The notes: generated from the letters alone by a model not told the origin. A stretch of DNA of 64,000 bases from Pedobacter helvus (GCF_005925325.1 NZ_SRMP01000005.1:434001-498000), one strand, 5' to 3'. Numbered from the stretch's first letter, positions 7,673 through 17,114 are shown. Made by a program: numbers and translations.

Positions 7673-8443
7673 ATGAACAGACTTCAACAATTATTTGAAA
7701 AGCAACAAAAAGGCTTACTTTCTATATATTATACGGCAGGCTATCCAAATTTAAACGATACCTTAAAAATTGCAGACACTTTGGAGCAGTCGGGCGCTGA
7801 TTTCTTGGAAATAGGCTTTCCTTATTCAGATCCAGTAGCTGATGGACCAGTGATACAAGCAAGTAGCAAAGAGGCTCTGGATAATGGCATGACTTTGCCA
7901 ATTTTATTTGAGCAACTGAAAGATTTGCGACAAAGAGTAACTATTCCTATTTTATTGATGGGCTATGTAAACGTAGTATTACAATATGGTGTAGAAGCTT
8001 TTTGCCAAAAATGCCAAGAAGTAGGTGTGGATGGTTGCATTATTCCGGATTTGCCGATGTACGAATATGAAGAAATGTATCAAGCTATTTTTGAAAAATA
8101 CGAATTGAGCAATATCTTTTTAGTAACCCCGCAAACCTCCGAAGAACGCATTCGTAAAATAGATGGATTAAGCAATGCTTTTATTTATTTGGTATCGTCA
8201 GCAGCTACAACCGGAGGAAATTTATCAATTTCTGAGAGTTCTGCGGCTTACTTTAAACGCATAGCGGATATGCAATTGAAAAACCCGTTTGTGATAGGTT
8301 TCGGTATTTCTAATAAAGAAACATTCGATGCGGCTAGTCAGTACGCAAACGGGGCAATTATTGGAAGTGCGTTCGTAAAGAATGTTGATGCAAATAATCT
8401 AGAAGGAAGTATCAAAGATTTTATGAGGCAATTTAAAAGTTAA
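7673..8443 (+). CDS. trpA: Tryptophan synthase alpha chain
   Basis: Aldolase subunit that splits indole-3-glycerol phosphate and channels indole to TrpB. The 256-residue TIM barrel includes the catalytic Glu in DFLEIGFPYSDPVADGP, GCIIPDLPMYE with the catalytic Asp, and GFGISNKETF in the phosphate-binding region. I choose the ATG at 7673; the in-frame TTG at 7664 lies in the inverted repeat and would add only GY. It is the last gene of the trp group and is followed by a strong hairpin. Confidence 0.96.
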   Translation: MNRLQQLFEKQQKGLLSIYYTAGYPNLNDTLKIADTLEQSGADFLEIGFPYSDPVADGPVIQASSKEALDNGMTLPILFEQLKDLRQRVTIPILLMGYVNVVLQYGVEAFCQKCQEVGVDGCIIPDLPMYEYEEMYQAIFEKYELSNIFLVTPQTSEERIRKIDGLSNAFIYLVSSAATTGGNLSISESSAAYFKRIADMQLKNPFVIGFGISNKETFDAASQYANGAIIGSAFVKNVDANNLEGSIKDFMRQFKS

Positions 8444-8461
8444 AACTTAATATTCTTGTCT

Positions 8462-8499
8462 ATATAAATGCCTTTGCTTTATCGTAAAGGCATTTATAT
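8462..8499. terminator. Bidirectional terminator after trpA
   Basis: ATATAAATGCCTTT (8462-8475) and AAAGGCATTTATAT (8486-8499) form a perfect 14-bp stem with a 10-base loop. It lies between two convergent genes, trpA and the membrane protein on the minus strand, and overlaps the stop codon of the latter by one base, so it probably ends transcripts from both sides. Confidence 0.7.
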
Positions 8500-9026
8500 T
8501 ACTCTTTTCCAGTTATCTCATTATATTTTTTATTCATTGTTTCAAATTGTCTATCAATCTCCTCGTCGTATTTTGACGTATGTTCATCAACCGCTTTGTA
8601 CATTAGCTGATAACAGGTTTTGCTGAGTTTGCAATACTCTTGATAAGCGGAAAGTTTATCCAGGATTTCGGGCTCGTGATTTACTTTTTTCAAATTATCT
8701 AATACTTCAATATTTCTATCCCAATAATAAATACCGATATCTTTGATATCTGATAAAGATTTTTCTCTGCCAGCTAAAGTTGTATCTATGGGGAAAATAT
8801 TTCTTGCCATGCTCATCATCGAATAAACGTCAATCATCATATGATTAAATTTTTGATCATTTAGGGAGCCTGTAGAATGGCGAGTGATTTCTATAATTTT
8901 ATTCTTACGATTTTTGGTATGCTTTTCGGGTTTATAATTATTAATCACAAAATAAGATGCGCCAATAATTATGGTAATTGGAATAGCAACAACTATGGCA
9001 ATGGAGAGCGGTCTAGATATCGGCAT
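8499..9026 (-). CDS. Uncharacterised membrane-anchored protein
   Basis: I do not recognise this 175-residue protein. It has one N-terminal hydrophobic segment (residues 8-27, SIAIVVAIPITIIIGASYF) followed by a basic stretch and a helical, charged C-terminal region with DVYSMMSMARNIFP and a repeated E/K-rich pattern near the end. The layout suggests a single-pass inner-membrane protein with a soluble domain. It lies 1 bp downstream of the GNAT gene on the same strand, so it is likely the last gene of an nhaA-GNAT transcript. Confidence 0.7.
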   Translation of the reverse strand: MPISRPLSIAIVVAIPITIIIGASYFVINNYKPEKHTKNRKNKIIEITRHSTGSLNDQKFNHMMIDVYSMMSMARNIFPIDTTLAGREKSLSDIKDIGIYYWDRNIEVLDNLKKVNHEPEILDKLSAYQEYCKLSKTCYQLMYKAVDEHTSKYDEEIDRQFETMNKKYNEITGKE

Positions 9027-9027
9027 T

Positions 9028-9579
9028 TTAGTTTGTAGCTGAAAGTTTTTGGTAATCCAAGTTACTTATTTTGAACCAAAAATGCGGTACTCCATCATAA
9101 TTAAGCCTTGTGATTAATTTCAAACCACATTTTTCTAGAATATTCCTTGAGCCAGTATTATCTACATCACAAATTCCGTAAACCTTATCCAATTCCAATC
9201 CCTCGAAAGCATATTTTAAACAGGCTTTTGCGGTTTCGGTAGCAATTCCTTTTCCCCAATAGCGTTCTATTAGTCGATACCCTAAATCGTAGTAGTTAAC
9301 TCTGCCATTCGTAGTTTCGATGATATATTTAAAGCCGGTCCAACCTACAAAATTGCCAGTGCTTTTTTCAATAATTGCCCATCGGCCAATGCCTAAATCT
9401 TCGTATTGCTTTTGAATTAATCGAATTACATTTTCAGCTTCTGCTAAAGTTTTGATTGGTTTTTTGCCTAGATAGGTATGCACATGGGGGTTACTATCCA
9501 ATTCAAATATGCCAGCAGCATCTTCTGCAACTAAAGGTCTAATTAAAAAACGTTCAGTTTCAATCAATATGTCAGCCAT
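9028..9579 (-). CDS. GNAT-family acetyltransferase (RimJ/RimL type)
   Basis: The 183-residue product starts ILIETERFLIRPLVAEDA, the usual opening of RimJ/RimL-like N-acetyltransferases, and has the acetyl-CoA-binding loop in RYWGKGIATETAKA (about 113-126) and ENTGSRN-like GDVDNTGSRNILEKCG late in the domain. The acceptor (a protein N-terminus, a small molecule or an antibiotic) cannot be inferred. Its start overlaps the end of nhaA by 8 bp, indicating co-transcription and perhaps translational coupling. Confidence 0.9.
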   Translation of the reverse strand: MADILIETERFLIRPLVAEDAAGIFELDSNPHVHTYLGKKPIKTLAEAENVIRLIQKQYEDLGIGRWAIIEKSTGNFVGWTGFKYIIETTNGRVNYYDLGYRLIERYWGKGIATETAKACLKYAFEGLELDKVYGICDVDNTGSRNILEKCGLKLITRLNYDGVPHFWFKISNLDYQKLSATN

Positions 9580-10735
9580 TTTGTTTTTTTAATGATTGCA
9601 AGTAAACAAAGCCAACGAAGCCAGAAAATATAGATGTGCAAAGGATGGCAAATTTTGCCGTGGTAATATGCTGATTGTCGGAAAATGAAAGCATAGAAAT
9701 GAAGATAGACATCGTAAATCCAATTCCGGCCAACATACCCACACCAATTACATGTTTCCAATTAGCTGAGGTAGGTAATTTCGCTAATTTCAATTTTACA
9801 GCGATAAAAGAGAATAAACTTACGCCAATGGTCTTACCAGCAAAAAGTCCGAGGATGATACCTAAAGCCAACGGAGATGTTAAACCATTAATCATTCCTT
9901 TTTCGAAAGTGATATTGGTATTTGCCAAAGCAAAAATGGGCATAATTAAAAAGTTGACAGGCTTGGTTAGCGAATGTTCCAGTTTTTCTAAGGGAGATGA
10001 TGTTTGATCTTTTCCAATTGGAATAGTAAATGCTAATAATACACCAGCAATAGTGGCATGAATGCCCGAATGATGCATGAAATACCAAAGAAAAATTCCT
10101 GGTATTAAGTAAAGCCAAAGCGATTTAACTTTGAAATAATTGAACGCAAAAAGTGCAACCACTATAGCTGCGGCAATAAAAAGTTCTTGCCAATGTATTT
10201 GTTCGGTATAAAAAATAGCAATGACTAAGATAGCTCCTAAATCATCGGCGATGGCCAAAGCGGCTAAGAATATTTTTAAGGATGCAGGAACGTTTTTGCC
10301 AAGCATCGCTATAATGGCCAGTGCAAAAGCAATATCAGTAGCCATCGGAATTCCCCAACCACTAGCAGTCTCTGTTCCATGGTTAATAGCGAAATAAATT
10401 CCCGCTGGAACCAGCATGCCGCCTAATGCCGCCAATACAGGTAAACTTGCTTTCTGTACACTAGAAAGTTCTCCGCCTATCAGTTCTCTTTTAATTTCTA
10501 GGCCTACCAAAAGAAAGAAAATAGCCATTAAACCATCATTAATCCAGGCAGAGATACTGTAACTTATTGCAGTACTTCCTAATCTGAAACCGATATTGGA
10601 GTTTAATAACTGCTCAAATGATCTAGCTAAATTGGAATTGGCAATTAGAAGCGATACTAAGACACAGAAGATTAATAAAATGCCGCTAGTTTTTTCGGAA
10701 TTAAAGAATTGCTTAAAAGTGTTGGTGATTTTCAT
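9572..10735 (-). CDS. nhaA: Na+/H+ antiporter NhaA
   Basis: Inner-membrane antiporter that expels Na+ in exchange for protons, important for pH and salt homeostasis. The 387-residue, multi-spanning protein has MATDIAFALAI and AIADDLGAILVIAIFYT, containing the conserved aspartates of the ion-binding site, and the family's usual length. It heads a minus-strand group with the GNAT and membrane-protein genes. A near-consensus -7 box (TATCTTAG) ends five bases before its ATG. Confidence 0.96.
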   Translation of the reverse strand: MKITNTFKQFFNSEKTSGILLIFCVLVSLLIANSNLARSFEQLLNSNIGFRLGSTAISYSISAWINDGLMAIFFLLVGLEIKRELIGGELSSVQKASLPVLAALGGMLVPAGIYFAINHGTETASGWGIPMATDIAFALAIIAMLGKNVPASLKIFLAALAIADDLGAILVIAIFYTEQIHWQELFIAAAIVVALFAFNYFKVKSLWLYLIPGIFLWYFMHHSGIHATIAGVLLAFTIPIGKDQTSSPLEKLEHSLTKPVNFLIMPIFALANTNITFEKGMINGLTSPLALGIILGLFAGKTIGVSLFSFIAVKLKLAKLPTSANWKHVIGVGMLAGIGFTMSIFISMLSFSDNQHITTAKFAILCTSIFSGFVGFVYLQSLKKQNG

Positions 10736-10758
10736 TACCGCTAAGATAGAAAAAAGAA

Positions 10759-10786
10759 AAGGTCCCGAATTTTAATTCGAGACCTT
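10759..10786. terminator. Terminator between the T9SS nuclease gene and nhaA
   Basis: AAGGTC and GACCTT flank an inner CGAATT/AATTCG match with one mismatched position, giving a roughly 12-bp stem. On the minus strand it is followed by a T-rich stretch, so it should end the transcript of the large exported protein encoded upstream on that strand, just before the nhaA promoter. Confidence 0.65.
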
Positions 10787-10809
10787 CTTGTCGTAAAGCT
10801 TGTATGTTT

Positions 10810-13800
10810 TTAGTGTTTTACTAATTTTTCTCTGTGAGATTTTCCGTTTTCAGTAAAGCTAACAATATATAAACCATTTGGAATGCTAGCGATTTTGCTG
10901 TTTAATTGCTGTTCCAAAGATTTAACACTTCCTTTCGATTTGAAAATCAATCTTCCATCATTGCTGATTAGACTTAGTCCGATGTTAGAAGAAGTGCTTA
11001 CATAATTGATGGTAACTTTATCTTTTACTGGATTTGGATAGATTAACAAACCTGCATTGCCATCAAGGATATTTACAACTCTTACTTCAGTGAAATAGCT
11101 TACATCACCGTTTAAATCTGTTTGTTTCAGTCTGTAATAATTTCTTCCTTGTTTAGGATTGTTATCTATAGCGCTGTAGGTATTCTTTTGGTTAGCATTA
11201 CCGTTTGAAGCTACATCTTTAACTTTTTCAAATTTTACACCATCTGTAGAGCGCTCTACAGTAAAGTAGTTGTTGTTGCTTTCTGATGCTGTGCTCCATC
11301 TCAAAATCACTGCCGCTCCTTCTTGTTTTGCTGTAAAGTTTTCAAATTTTACGGGTAATGTACCAATTGGAAAGCTAAACCTAGCGTATACTGGTAAGTG
11401 ATCGGAGGTATTGGTGGCATACCCAGAAATATAGTCTCTAGCATCTTCTATTGCTGTCGAATTAATTGCTGTAAACGCATCAAGCTCGTTAGAAACGATA
11501 ATATTATCGATCATACTTGGGTTTGTGCTGCCAACGTAAGTTCCCTTGCCATTATTTAAAAGATCTAAAGTTAAAGCTTTATAGCCATTGTCTGTGAAAA
11601 CTTTAAATGGCGAAGTTAAATTTCCAGCGTTAGACCCTACCACGAAATCGTTATAATCGCCAATAATAGCATTGTTTTCTCCTGGGTATTGTGCCGTTAA
11701 AGAATCTTTCAATACTTGCACATCAATTACCCTTCTGTTGTAATCTGTAGTATTGCCACCTGATTTTGCATGGATAACAACTACATTTACTTTTTTCCTT
11801 AGTCCATCTAAAGTAGTTACATTAAATGTTCCTATGAAAGGTAGACGGCCTGAAGACCAGAAACCATCATCAACTCGATTATTACTATTACCAGCAACTG
11901 GAATAGTAGTACCTGCAACTGCATCTTTGTAAATGCCTACAAACATTGCTCTAAAACCTACGGTATCAACTGTGGCAGAGTTGTAAATAAATCCAAGTTT
12001 TTGAACTGGAAATGGATCATTACTGGTTGGAGGTTTGATCGAATAAGAATAAACCTGAGACATTCTCTTTTTATAAGTACTTGGTAGCTTGGTCAGTAAT
12101 TCATCAACAGCTGTTTCGTCAGAAATTTCTTGAATTCCAATTACGTCTGGTAGCATGTTGTTGTAAACGGTAGCTGCGTTGTTGATCTGTAAGTTTCTAT
12201 CTGTAGGTCCGAAACTTCCTGCAATTGCAGTTCCATTTCCAAAAAACTCCATGTTCCAAGTTGCTAAGTCAAAAGTATTTGATTTTAGCAATGAACTCCC
12301 CAATAGTGTTGGGCCATTTTCAGTAAGTCCAGTGCCAGAAAACGTCAATGCGCCACTAATTTGAGCCGCAGTGGTTGACGGTTTAAATCTCGCGTAAATA
12401 GTTTTTGCACTCACTGCATCTGCTGCAAGTACGGTTAAACTTGGGTGGAAGCTGGCATTGTCTGCTGAAATTTCAAAATCGCTAGGAGCATTGATGGTAA
12501 TATCGCCATAGCCAGAAGATGAAAAATTGAAAGATTTACTTGTAGACGTAGACCCTACACTAGTTTCTGTGAAAGTAATGGTATTTTTAGGTATGCTCGA
12601 GGTAGCTGTTTTATTTGTTAAAGAGAAATCATCAATTCTCCATTCAGCTGCATTACCATTACTTCCTGTTTCAGTAGCATATCTGAAAGCAATATAAGTG
12701 GCTGCCGTTTTATACGCCGATAAATCTATATTGTTTGATTGAAGCCAAACTCCTGTAGTGTTTGGTAGGCCAGGAGAGGTGATTTCTGTCCAGTCGGCTA
12801 GATTGATAGCAGCAGAACCGTTATATGTTGTAGATACATAAACTTTAAGGGTAGGACCTGCAAACCATTTTCTAGACCAAAAACTAACAATCGGATAGTT
12901 AGGAAACGCGGTTAAGTTCATTTTTGGGCTAATTAACCAGTCATCACTTGGTTTATTGCCGTCGCCGTCAGTTTCTGTTTCGCTAAATCCATTCATGTAA
13001 GCAGCGCCAGCGCCAGTGCGGGGATTACTTGAAGTGTATTCCCATGTTTTTGCTGAGCCTTTTACACTTACTTGTTTCCAATATGAGTTGATGAGGTAAT
13101 TAGGATCGTTGAATAATTGCACATAATCTGAGTTAATCTCGAAATTTGGATCTAAACCAAAACCAGTTAAGGCAACATTAGTAGTTGAGCTTAAGCCTGC
13201 TCCAGAAATAGCTAAGCTTCCTGTGTTATTGCCTATTGATGTAGGAGCGTACTTTACATATAAAGTAGTTGGGCTAGTACGTTCTGCATTAGTATAAATT
13301 AAGGAGGTTCCGTAGATCCCATTACTAGTTTTGGAAATAATAAATGGAGCAGCAGTGCTTAAAGTTAAATCGGCATTGGTTAAATTGCTATATGTTAATT
13401 CTAAAGCTTTTTCTGTATAAGTGGTGTTGATATTTTGGCTGCCGAAAGCTAAAGAAGTTGGGTTTGATGAAATTAAAGGCGCATTTACATTTGATAAAGT
13501 TGTAGAGCCTGTTATTGTAACATTGTCTATACTAAATGTACCGCCACTAGCTTCAGCATTAAAACCATAGAATCTAATTATAATAGGAGCTGTAGAGCTA
13601 TGGTTAGAATCAAATGTTATCGTGCTGCCATTTAACGCAGTTGTAGAAGGATCGGAAACTTGAAATGTATTTGTAGCTACAACAGATAAATTGGAATTAG
13701 ATGGGTTAATTGTAGCTGATAAGTTTGAAGCAAAATTATCTATGCTAGACCTTACTGCGTATTGTCTTATCCCGGTGCCAGAACGTTGGAGTGTAAATAT

Positions 13801-14139
13801 TAAGTTAGTTAAGCTTAATGTATAGTTACTTCCAGGTGTAATAGTTACCTCATAATATTTCGTTAAATCAATACTACCAGTAAAATCATCCGTATTGTTA
13901 GTCGCCCCAAGTGGCCAACTTGTAAATGAAAATCTTGCGCTGGCATTTGGATTGGCTGATGCTCCAACTGAAGTAAAACTAGAAAATGTTACGTTGCTTG
14001 CTGTGGGAGGTGCGGTAGGATCCGTTCTTCCTGTACTAGAAGTTACGCCATCAAAACCATAAGTTACTGAAAAATTACTTTGTGCATAACTTAGAGTTGA
14101 ATATAAGCCAAGTAAGATAAATAGTAAAAGTTTCTTCAT
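10810..14139 (-). CDS. Large exported endonuclease/exonuclease/phosphatase-domain protein with T9SS sorting tail
   Basis: The 1109-residue protein starts with a signal peptide (MKKLLLFILLGLYSTLSYA). Ser/Thr-rich beta-sandwich modules follow, then a choice-of-anchor J-like domain at about 350-510 (DDWLISPKMNLTAF). The catalytic domain at about 625-930 has DNase-I-type signatures: ATWNMEFFG, the metal-binding Glu in DVIGIQEISDE, VIHAKSGG, GDYNDF and TSDHLPV. A fibronectin-like region precedes the type IX secretion tail (YPNPVKDKV and a final SHREKLVKH). It is probably secreted or surface-attached and cuts nucleic acids or phosphoesters; the substrate is inferred only from the fold. A terminator follows. 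Confidence 0.88.
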   Translation of the reverse strand: MKKLLLFILLGLYSTLSYAQSNFSVTYGFDGVTSSTGRTDPTAPPTASNVTFSSFTSVGASANPNASARFSFTSWPLGATNNTDDFTGSIDLTKYYEVTITPGSNYTLSLTNLIFTLQRSGTGIRQYAVRSSIDNFASNLSATINPSNSNLSVVATNTFQVSDPSTTALNGSTITFDSNHSSTAPIIIRFYGFNAEASGGTFSIDNVTITGSTTLSNVNAPLISSNPTSLAFGSQNINTTYTEKALELTYSNLTNADLTLSTAAPFIISKTSNGIYGTSLIYTNAERTSPTTLYVKYAPTSIGNNTGSLAISGAGLSSTTNVALTGFGLDPNFEINSDYVQLFNDPNYLINSYWKQVSVKGSAKTWEYTSSNPRTGAGAAYMNGFSETETDGDGNKPSDDWLISPKMNLTAFPNYPIVSFWSRKWFAGPTLKVYVSTTYNGSAAINLADWTEITSPGLPNTTGVWLQSNNIDLSAYKTAATYIAFRYATETGSNGNAAEWRIDDFSLTNKTATSSIPKNTITFTETSVGSTSTSKSFNFSSSGYGDITINAPSDFEISADNASFHPSLTVLAADAVSAKTIYARFKPSTTAAQISGALTFSGTGLTENGPTLLGSSLLKSNTFDLATWNMEFFGNGTAIAGSFGPTDRNLQINNAATVYNNMLPDVIGIQEISDETAVDELLTKLPSTYKKRMSQVYSYSIKPPTSNDPFPVQKLGFIYNSATVDTVGFRAMFVGIYKDAVAGTTIPVAGNSNNRVDDGFWSSGRLPFIGTFNVTTLDGLRKKVNVVVIHAKSGGNTTDYNRRVIDVQVLKDSLTAQYPGENNAIIGDYNDFVVGSNAGNLTSPFKVFTDNGYKALTLDLLNNGKGTYVGSTNPSMIDNIIVSNELDAFTAINSTAIEDARDYISGYATNTSDHLPVYARFSFPIGTLPVKFENFTAKQEGAAVILRWSTASESNNNYFTVERSTDGVKFEKVKDVASNGNANQKNTYSAIDNNPKQGRNYYRLKQTDLNGDVSYFTEVRVVNILDGNAGLLIYPNPVKDKVTINYVSTSSNIGLSLISNDGRLIFKSKGSVKSLEQQLNSKIASIPNGLYIVSFTENGKSHREKLVKH

Positions 14140-14235
14140 ATCGTGTTTTTTAAGTAAATATTGCTGTAAAACTACGAAGAGAAACTTAGTTTAGGTGTTA
14201 ACTTAATATTAACAAATCACCGAATTTTCCACATT

Positions 14236-14856
14236 CTATAAATACTCCTCAATATCGCCTTTTCCCTCGCGAATAACTTCGAAATCTCCACTAGTACAGT
14301 CGATTACTGTTGAAGCTTCATTATCTCCAAAACCTCCATCAATAACTAAATCCACCAAGTCTTCATACTTTTCATGGATCAATTCTGGGTCTGTAGAATA
14401 TTCAATTACTTCATCTTCATCTTTAATGGAAGTAGATATAATCGGGTTGCCCAAAGCGGCTACAATTTCACGAGCAATGTTATTATCTGGCACACGAATA
14501 CCAACAGTTTTTTTATTCGAACTCAATAGTTTCGGTACGTTATTGTTCGCATTGAAAATAAACGTAAAAGGGCCAGGTAAAGCCTTTTTCAGTACCCTGA
14601 AAACCGTAGTGTCAATTGGTTTGATGTAATCAGAAATGTGTCGTAAATCTGAGCAGATAAACGAAAAGTTAGCTTTTTCAAGTTTGATGCCTCTAATTTT
14701 ACAAATCTTTTCAATAGCCTTTTGATTAGTGATATCACAGCCCAGACCATACACTGTATCTGTTGGATAAATGATAAGACCACCTTTTTTAAGGATTTCT
14801 ACCGCTTGGTCAATCGCTTTGGGATTTGGATTTTCTGGATATATTTTGATAAGCAT
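14236..14856 (-). CDS. L-threonylcarbamoyladenylate synthase-type protein (Sua5/YciO/YrdC)
   Basis: The 206-residue product contains GGLIIYPTDTVYGLGCD and KNRP-like IRGIKLEKANFSFICSD near the N-terminus, and KALPGPFTFIF, all typical of the YrdC/YciO domain that makes threonylcarbamoyl-AMP for the t6A modification of tRNA. It is closer in length to YciO/YrdC than to two-domain Sua5. I prefer the ATG at 14856 over the upstream one at 14877, because the domain starts MLIKIYPENPNP. Whether this copy or another makes t6A cannot be decided here. Confidence 0.88.
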   Translation of the reverse strand: MLIKIYPENPNPKAIDQAVEILKKGGLIIYPTDTVYGLGCDITNQKAIEKICKIRGIKLEKANFSFICSDLRHISDYIKPIDTTVFRVLKKALPGPFTFIFNANNNVPKLLSSNKKTVGIRVPDNNIAREIVAALGNPIISTSIKDEDEVIEYSTDPELIHEKYEDLVDLVIDGGFGDNEASTVIDCTSGDFEVIREGKGDIEEYL

Positions 14857-15022
14857 ATGTAAAAATAACAAAATCATACGGTACTTGTTTCGGTATCGGT
14901 CTTTATATTGCTACATTAGCAAAAAACGAACAAAATAACCATCTAAGCGCATTCTGTCCCAGTCTAACTTAGATTTGCTAAATGGCTGAGATGGCAAACA
15001 AAACGTATTAAAATTAATTGAG

Positions 15023-16663
15023 ATGAGAAAAGCATTTGTTGCAATTGCAGCTTTTTTAGTTGCGTTCACCGTAATGTTGGGATTTTATCACCCCTTTCTG
15101 TGGTGGACTTTTATTTTTACCGGACCAATAGTTTTGCTGGGCATTTACGATATGAACCAACCGAAACATAGTATCGTAAGGAACTTCCCCGTTGTAGGCA
15201 GGTTAAGGTATTTCATGGAGGATATGCGTCCGAAAGTGTACCAATATTTTGTGGAAAGTGATACCAATGGTACGCCGTATAACCGTTTAAATCGATCGTT
15301 AATTTATCAAAGAGCCAAAAAAGAACTGGATACTATTCCGTTTGGAACACAATTAAATGTATACGACAGCGGCTACGAATGGTTAAGCCATAGTATCATG
15401 GCTATCAGTCACCACGATTTAAACTTACACCCAAGAGTGTTGGTTGGTGGGCCAGATTGTAGACAACCTTATTCATCGAGTATCTATAATATTTCGGCAA
15501 TGAGCTTTGGTTCGTTAAGCCAAAATGCGGTATTGGCACTAAATGGCGGTGCTAAACTTGGTAATTTTGCGCATAATACTGGCGAGGGTGGTATCAGCGA
15601 TTACCATAGGGAAATGGGCGGCGATTTGATTTGGCAGATTGGTACTGGTTATTTCGGTTGTAGAAACTTAGATGGTACTTTTAATGGCGAAGCCTTCAGT
15701 GAGCGTGCTAAAACAGATCAAGTGAAAATGATCGAAATTAAACTTTCACAGGGAGCAAAGCCGGGTCATGGTGGTATGTTGCCTGGTAAAAAAGTAACTC
15801 CCGAAGTAGCTCGTATTCGTTTGGTGCCCGAAGGCAAAGATGTATTATCGCCTCCGGGACATTCTGCTTTTTCTACTCCTTTAGAGCTGATGGCCTTTGT
15901 GAAGCGGTTAAGAGATCTGTCAGATGGCAAGCCTGTAGGTTTTAAGTTATGTATTGGTCGCAGGAGCGAGTTTTTTGCCATTTGCAAGGCGATGATTGAA
16001 ACCGGAATTTATCCAGATTTCATTACCGTTGATGGTGGCGAAGGCGGGACAGGTGCTGCACCACAAGAGTTTTCAAATTCAGTAGGGATGCCATTAAGAG
16101 ATGCCGTTGCATTTGTTTATGATGTTTTGGTGGGCTTCGATTTGAAAAAACACATCAAGATCATTGCGTCGGGAAAAGTTTCTACAGGTTTCGATATTGT
16201 AAAAAATATAGCGCTTGGCGCTGATATGTGTAATGCAGCCAGAGGGATGATGTTTGCGTTAGGTTGTATTCAAGCTTTAGAATGTAATAGCAATACTTGT
16301 CCAACGGGTGTAGCTACACAAGATCCTAGTTTAATGAAAGGATTAGTGGTAGAGGATAAAAAAGTGCGGGTGAAAAACTTTCATAACTTAACGGTAGCAA
16401 GTGCGGTAGAGTTACTAGGTGCGGCAGGTTTGAAAGAACCAGGTCAGTTAACGAGGGCATACATTAACAGACGGGTAAGTCCAAGTGTGATACAGAATTA
16501 CCGAGAAACCTATCCTTACATTCCAGAAGGATCTTTGTTGAAAACACCATATCCTTCTCGTTTCGAGTTAGGAATGACGTTGAGTGCATCGGCGAGTTTC
16601 TTGCCAACAGATTATAAAGTAACTGAGGTGGATTATCAAACAGCTAATCCTTACCACGAGTAA
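15023..16663 (+). CDS. FMN-binding glutamate synthase-like protein
   Basis: The 546-residue protein has two N-terminal hydrophobic segments (about 5-45), then a glutamate-synthase FMN/central domain: FGSLSQNAVLALNGGAKLG, GEGGISDYH, GAKPGHGGMLPG, DGGEGGTGAAP, and the cysteine-rich ECNSNTCPTGVATQDP that binds the Fe-S cluster in glutamate synthases. It lacks both the amidotransferase and the GXGXG domain, so it is not a full GltB. Such stand-alone members are common; their substrate is uncertain. It is followed by a terminator. Confidence 0.88.
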   Translation: MRKAFVAIAAFLVAFTVMLGFYHPFLWWTFIFTGPIVLLGIYDMNQPKHSIVRNFPVVGRLRYFMEDMRPKVYQYFVESDTNGTPYNRLNRSLIYQRAKKELDTIPFGTQLNVYDSGYEWLSHSIMAISHHDLNLHPRVLVGGPDCRQPYSSSIYNISAMSFGSLSQNAVLALNGGAKLGNFAHNTGEGGISDYHREMGGDLIWQIGTGYFGCRNLDGTFNGEAFSERAKTDQVKMIEIKLSQGAKPGHGGMLPGKKVTPEVARIRLVPEGKDVLSPPGHSAFSTPLELMAFVKRLRDLSDGKPVGFKLCIGRRSEFFAICKAMIETGIYPDFITVDGGEGGTGAAPQEFSNSVGMPLRDAVAFVYDVLVGFDLKKHIKIIASGKVSTGFDIVKNIALGADMCNAARGMMFALGCIQALECNSNTCPTGVATQDPSLMKGLVVEDKKVRVKNFHNLTVASAVELLGAAGLKEPGQLTRAYINRRVSPSVIQNYRETYPYIPEGSLLKTPYPSRFELGMTLSASASFLPTDYKVTEVDYQTANPYHE

Positions 16664-16679
16664 AAGAAAAGATTAATTT

Positions 16680-16709
16680 AAGCTCCGAGATTACTTCGGG
16701 GCTTTTTTT
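16680..16709 (+). terminator. Rho-independent terminator after the glutamate-synthase-like gene
   Basis: AAGCTCCGA (16680-16688) pairs with TTCGGGGCTT (16695-16704, one wobble), followed directly by a run of seven T's. It separates the FMN protein gene from the ArsR promoter. Confidence 0.8.
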
Positions 16710-16765
16710 GCGCTAATCTCAAAGCTCATCTTTATTTCAAAGTTATGTCATCTCTGATGTTTTAA

Positions 16766-16797
16766 TTGAGATATCGGGAAATTCCGATATATATTTG
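16766..16797 (+). promoter_or_regulatory. ArsR-gene promoter with palindromic operator
   Basis: TTG at 16766-16768 and a perfect -7 box TATATTTG at 16790-16797 are 21 bases apart. Filling the spacer is the palindrome ATATCGG-gaaatt-CCGATAT (16771-16790). A regulator bound there would block RNA polymerase, the usual mode of ArsR-family repressors, so the palindrome is the likely autoregulatory operator. The ATG follows four bases after the -7 box, implying a leaderless transcript. Confidence 0.7.
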
Positions 16798-16801
16798 TGA
16801 C

Positions 16802-17104
16802 ATGGATCAAGTGGAGTTATTTAAAGCCCTGGGAAATAAAAACCGGTTGCAAATTTTGAACTGGCTAAAATCACCAGAAGAACATTTTGTAGACTACGTA
16901 CCTGCCTGTGGCGACGCCGATGTGGGCGTATGTGTAGGTCATATCCAAAAAAAATCGGGCTTAACACAATCTACTATTTCCGAGTATTTGGCAGTACTGC
17001 ATCGGGTAGGGCTGGTTTCTGCAACTCGCGTAGGGCAGTGGACTTATTATAAACGTAACGAAGAAACCATTGCTGCTTTAGGAAACTTGATCGACACTTT
17101 ATAG
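16802..17104 (+). CDS. ArsR-family winged-helix regulator with two cysteines
   Basis: The 100-residue protein starts [21 protein letters not shown], the standard first helices of ArsR repressors, and has the recognition helix in [19 protein letters not shown] (about 54-72) and the wing [10 protein letters not shown]. Cys36 and Cys44 flank a short acidic loop and could serve as a thiol switch or metal ligands. I start it at ATG 16802, since the alternative TTG at 16766 is the -33 element. It is 10 bp upstream of an LLM flavin oxidoreductase, its probable target. Confidence 0.9.
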   Translation: MDQVELFKALGNKNRLQILNWLKSPEEHFVDYVPACGDADVGVCVGHIQKKSGLTQSTISEYLAVLHRVGLVSATRVGQWTYYKRNEETIAALGNLIDTL

Positions 17105-17114
17105 AAACAAAAAC

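Noticed and set aside
9675..10007. 110-residue ORF on the plus strand inside nhaA
   Set aside because: It is antisense to the well-supported nhaA gene and has no family features.
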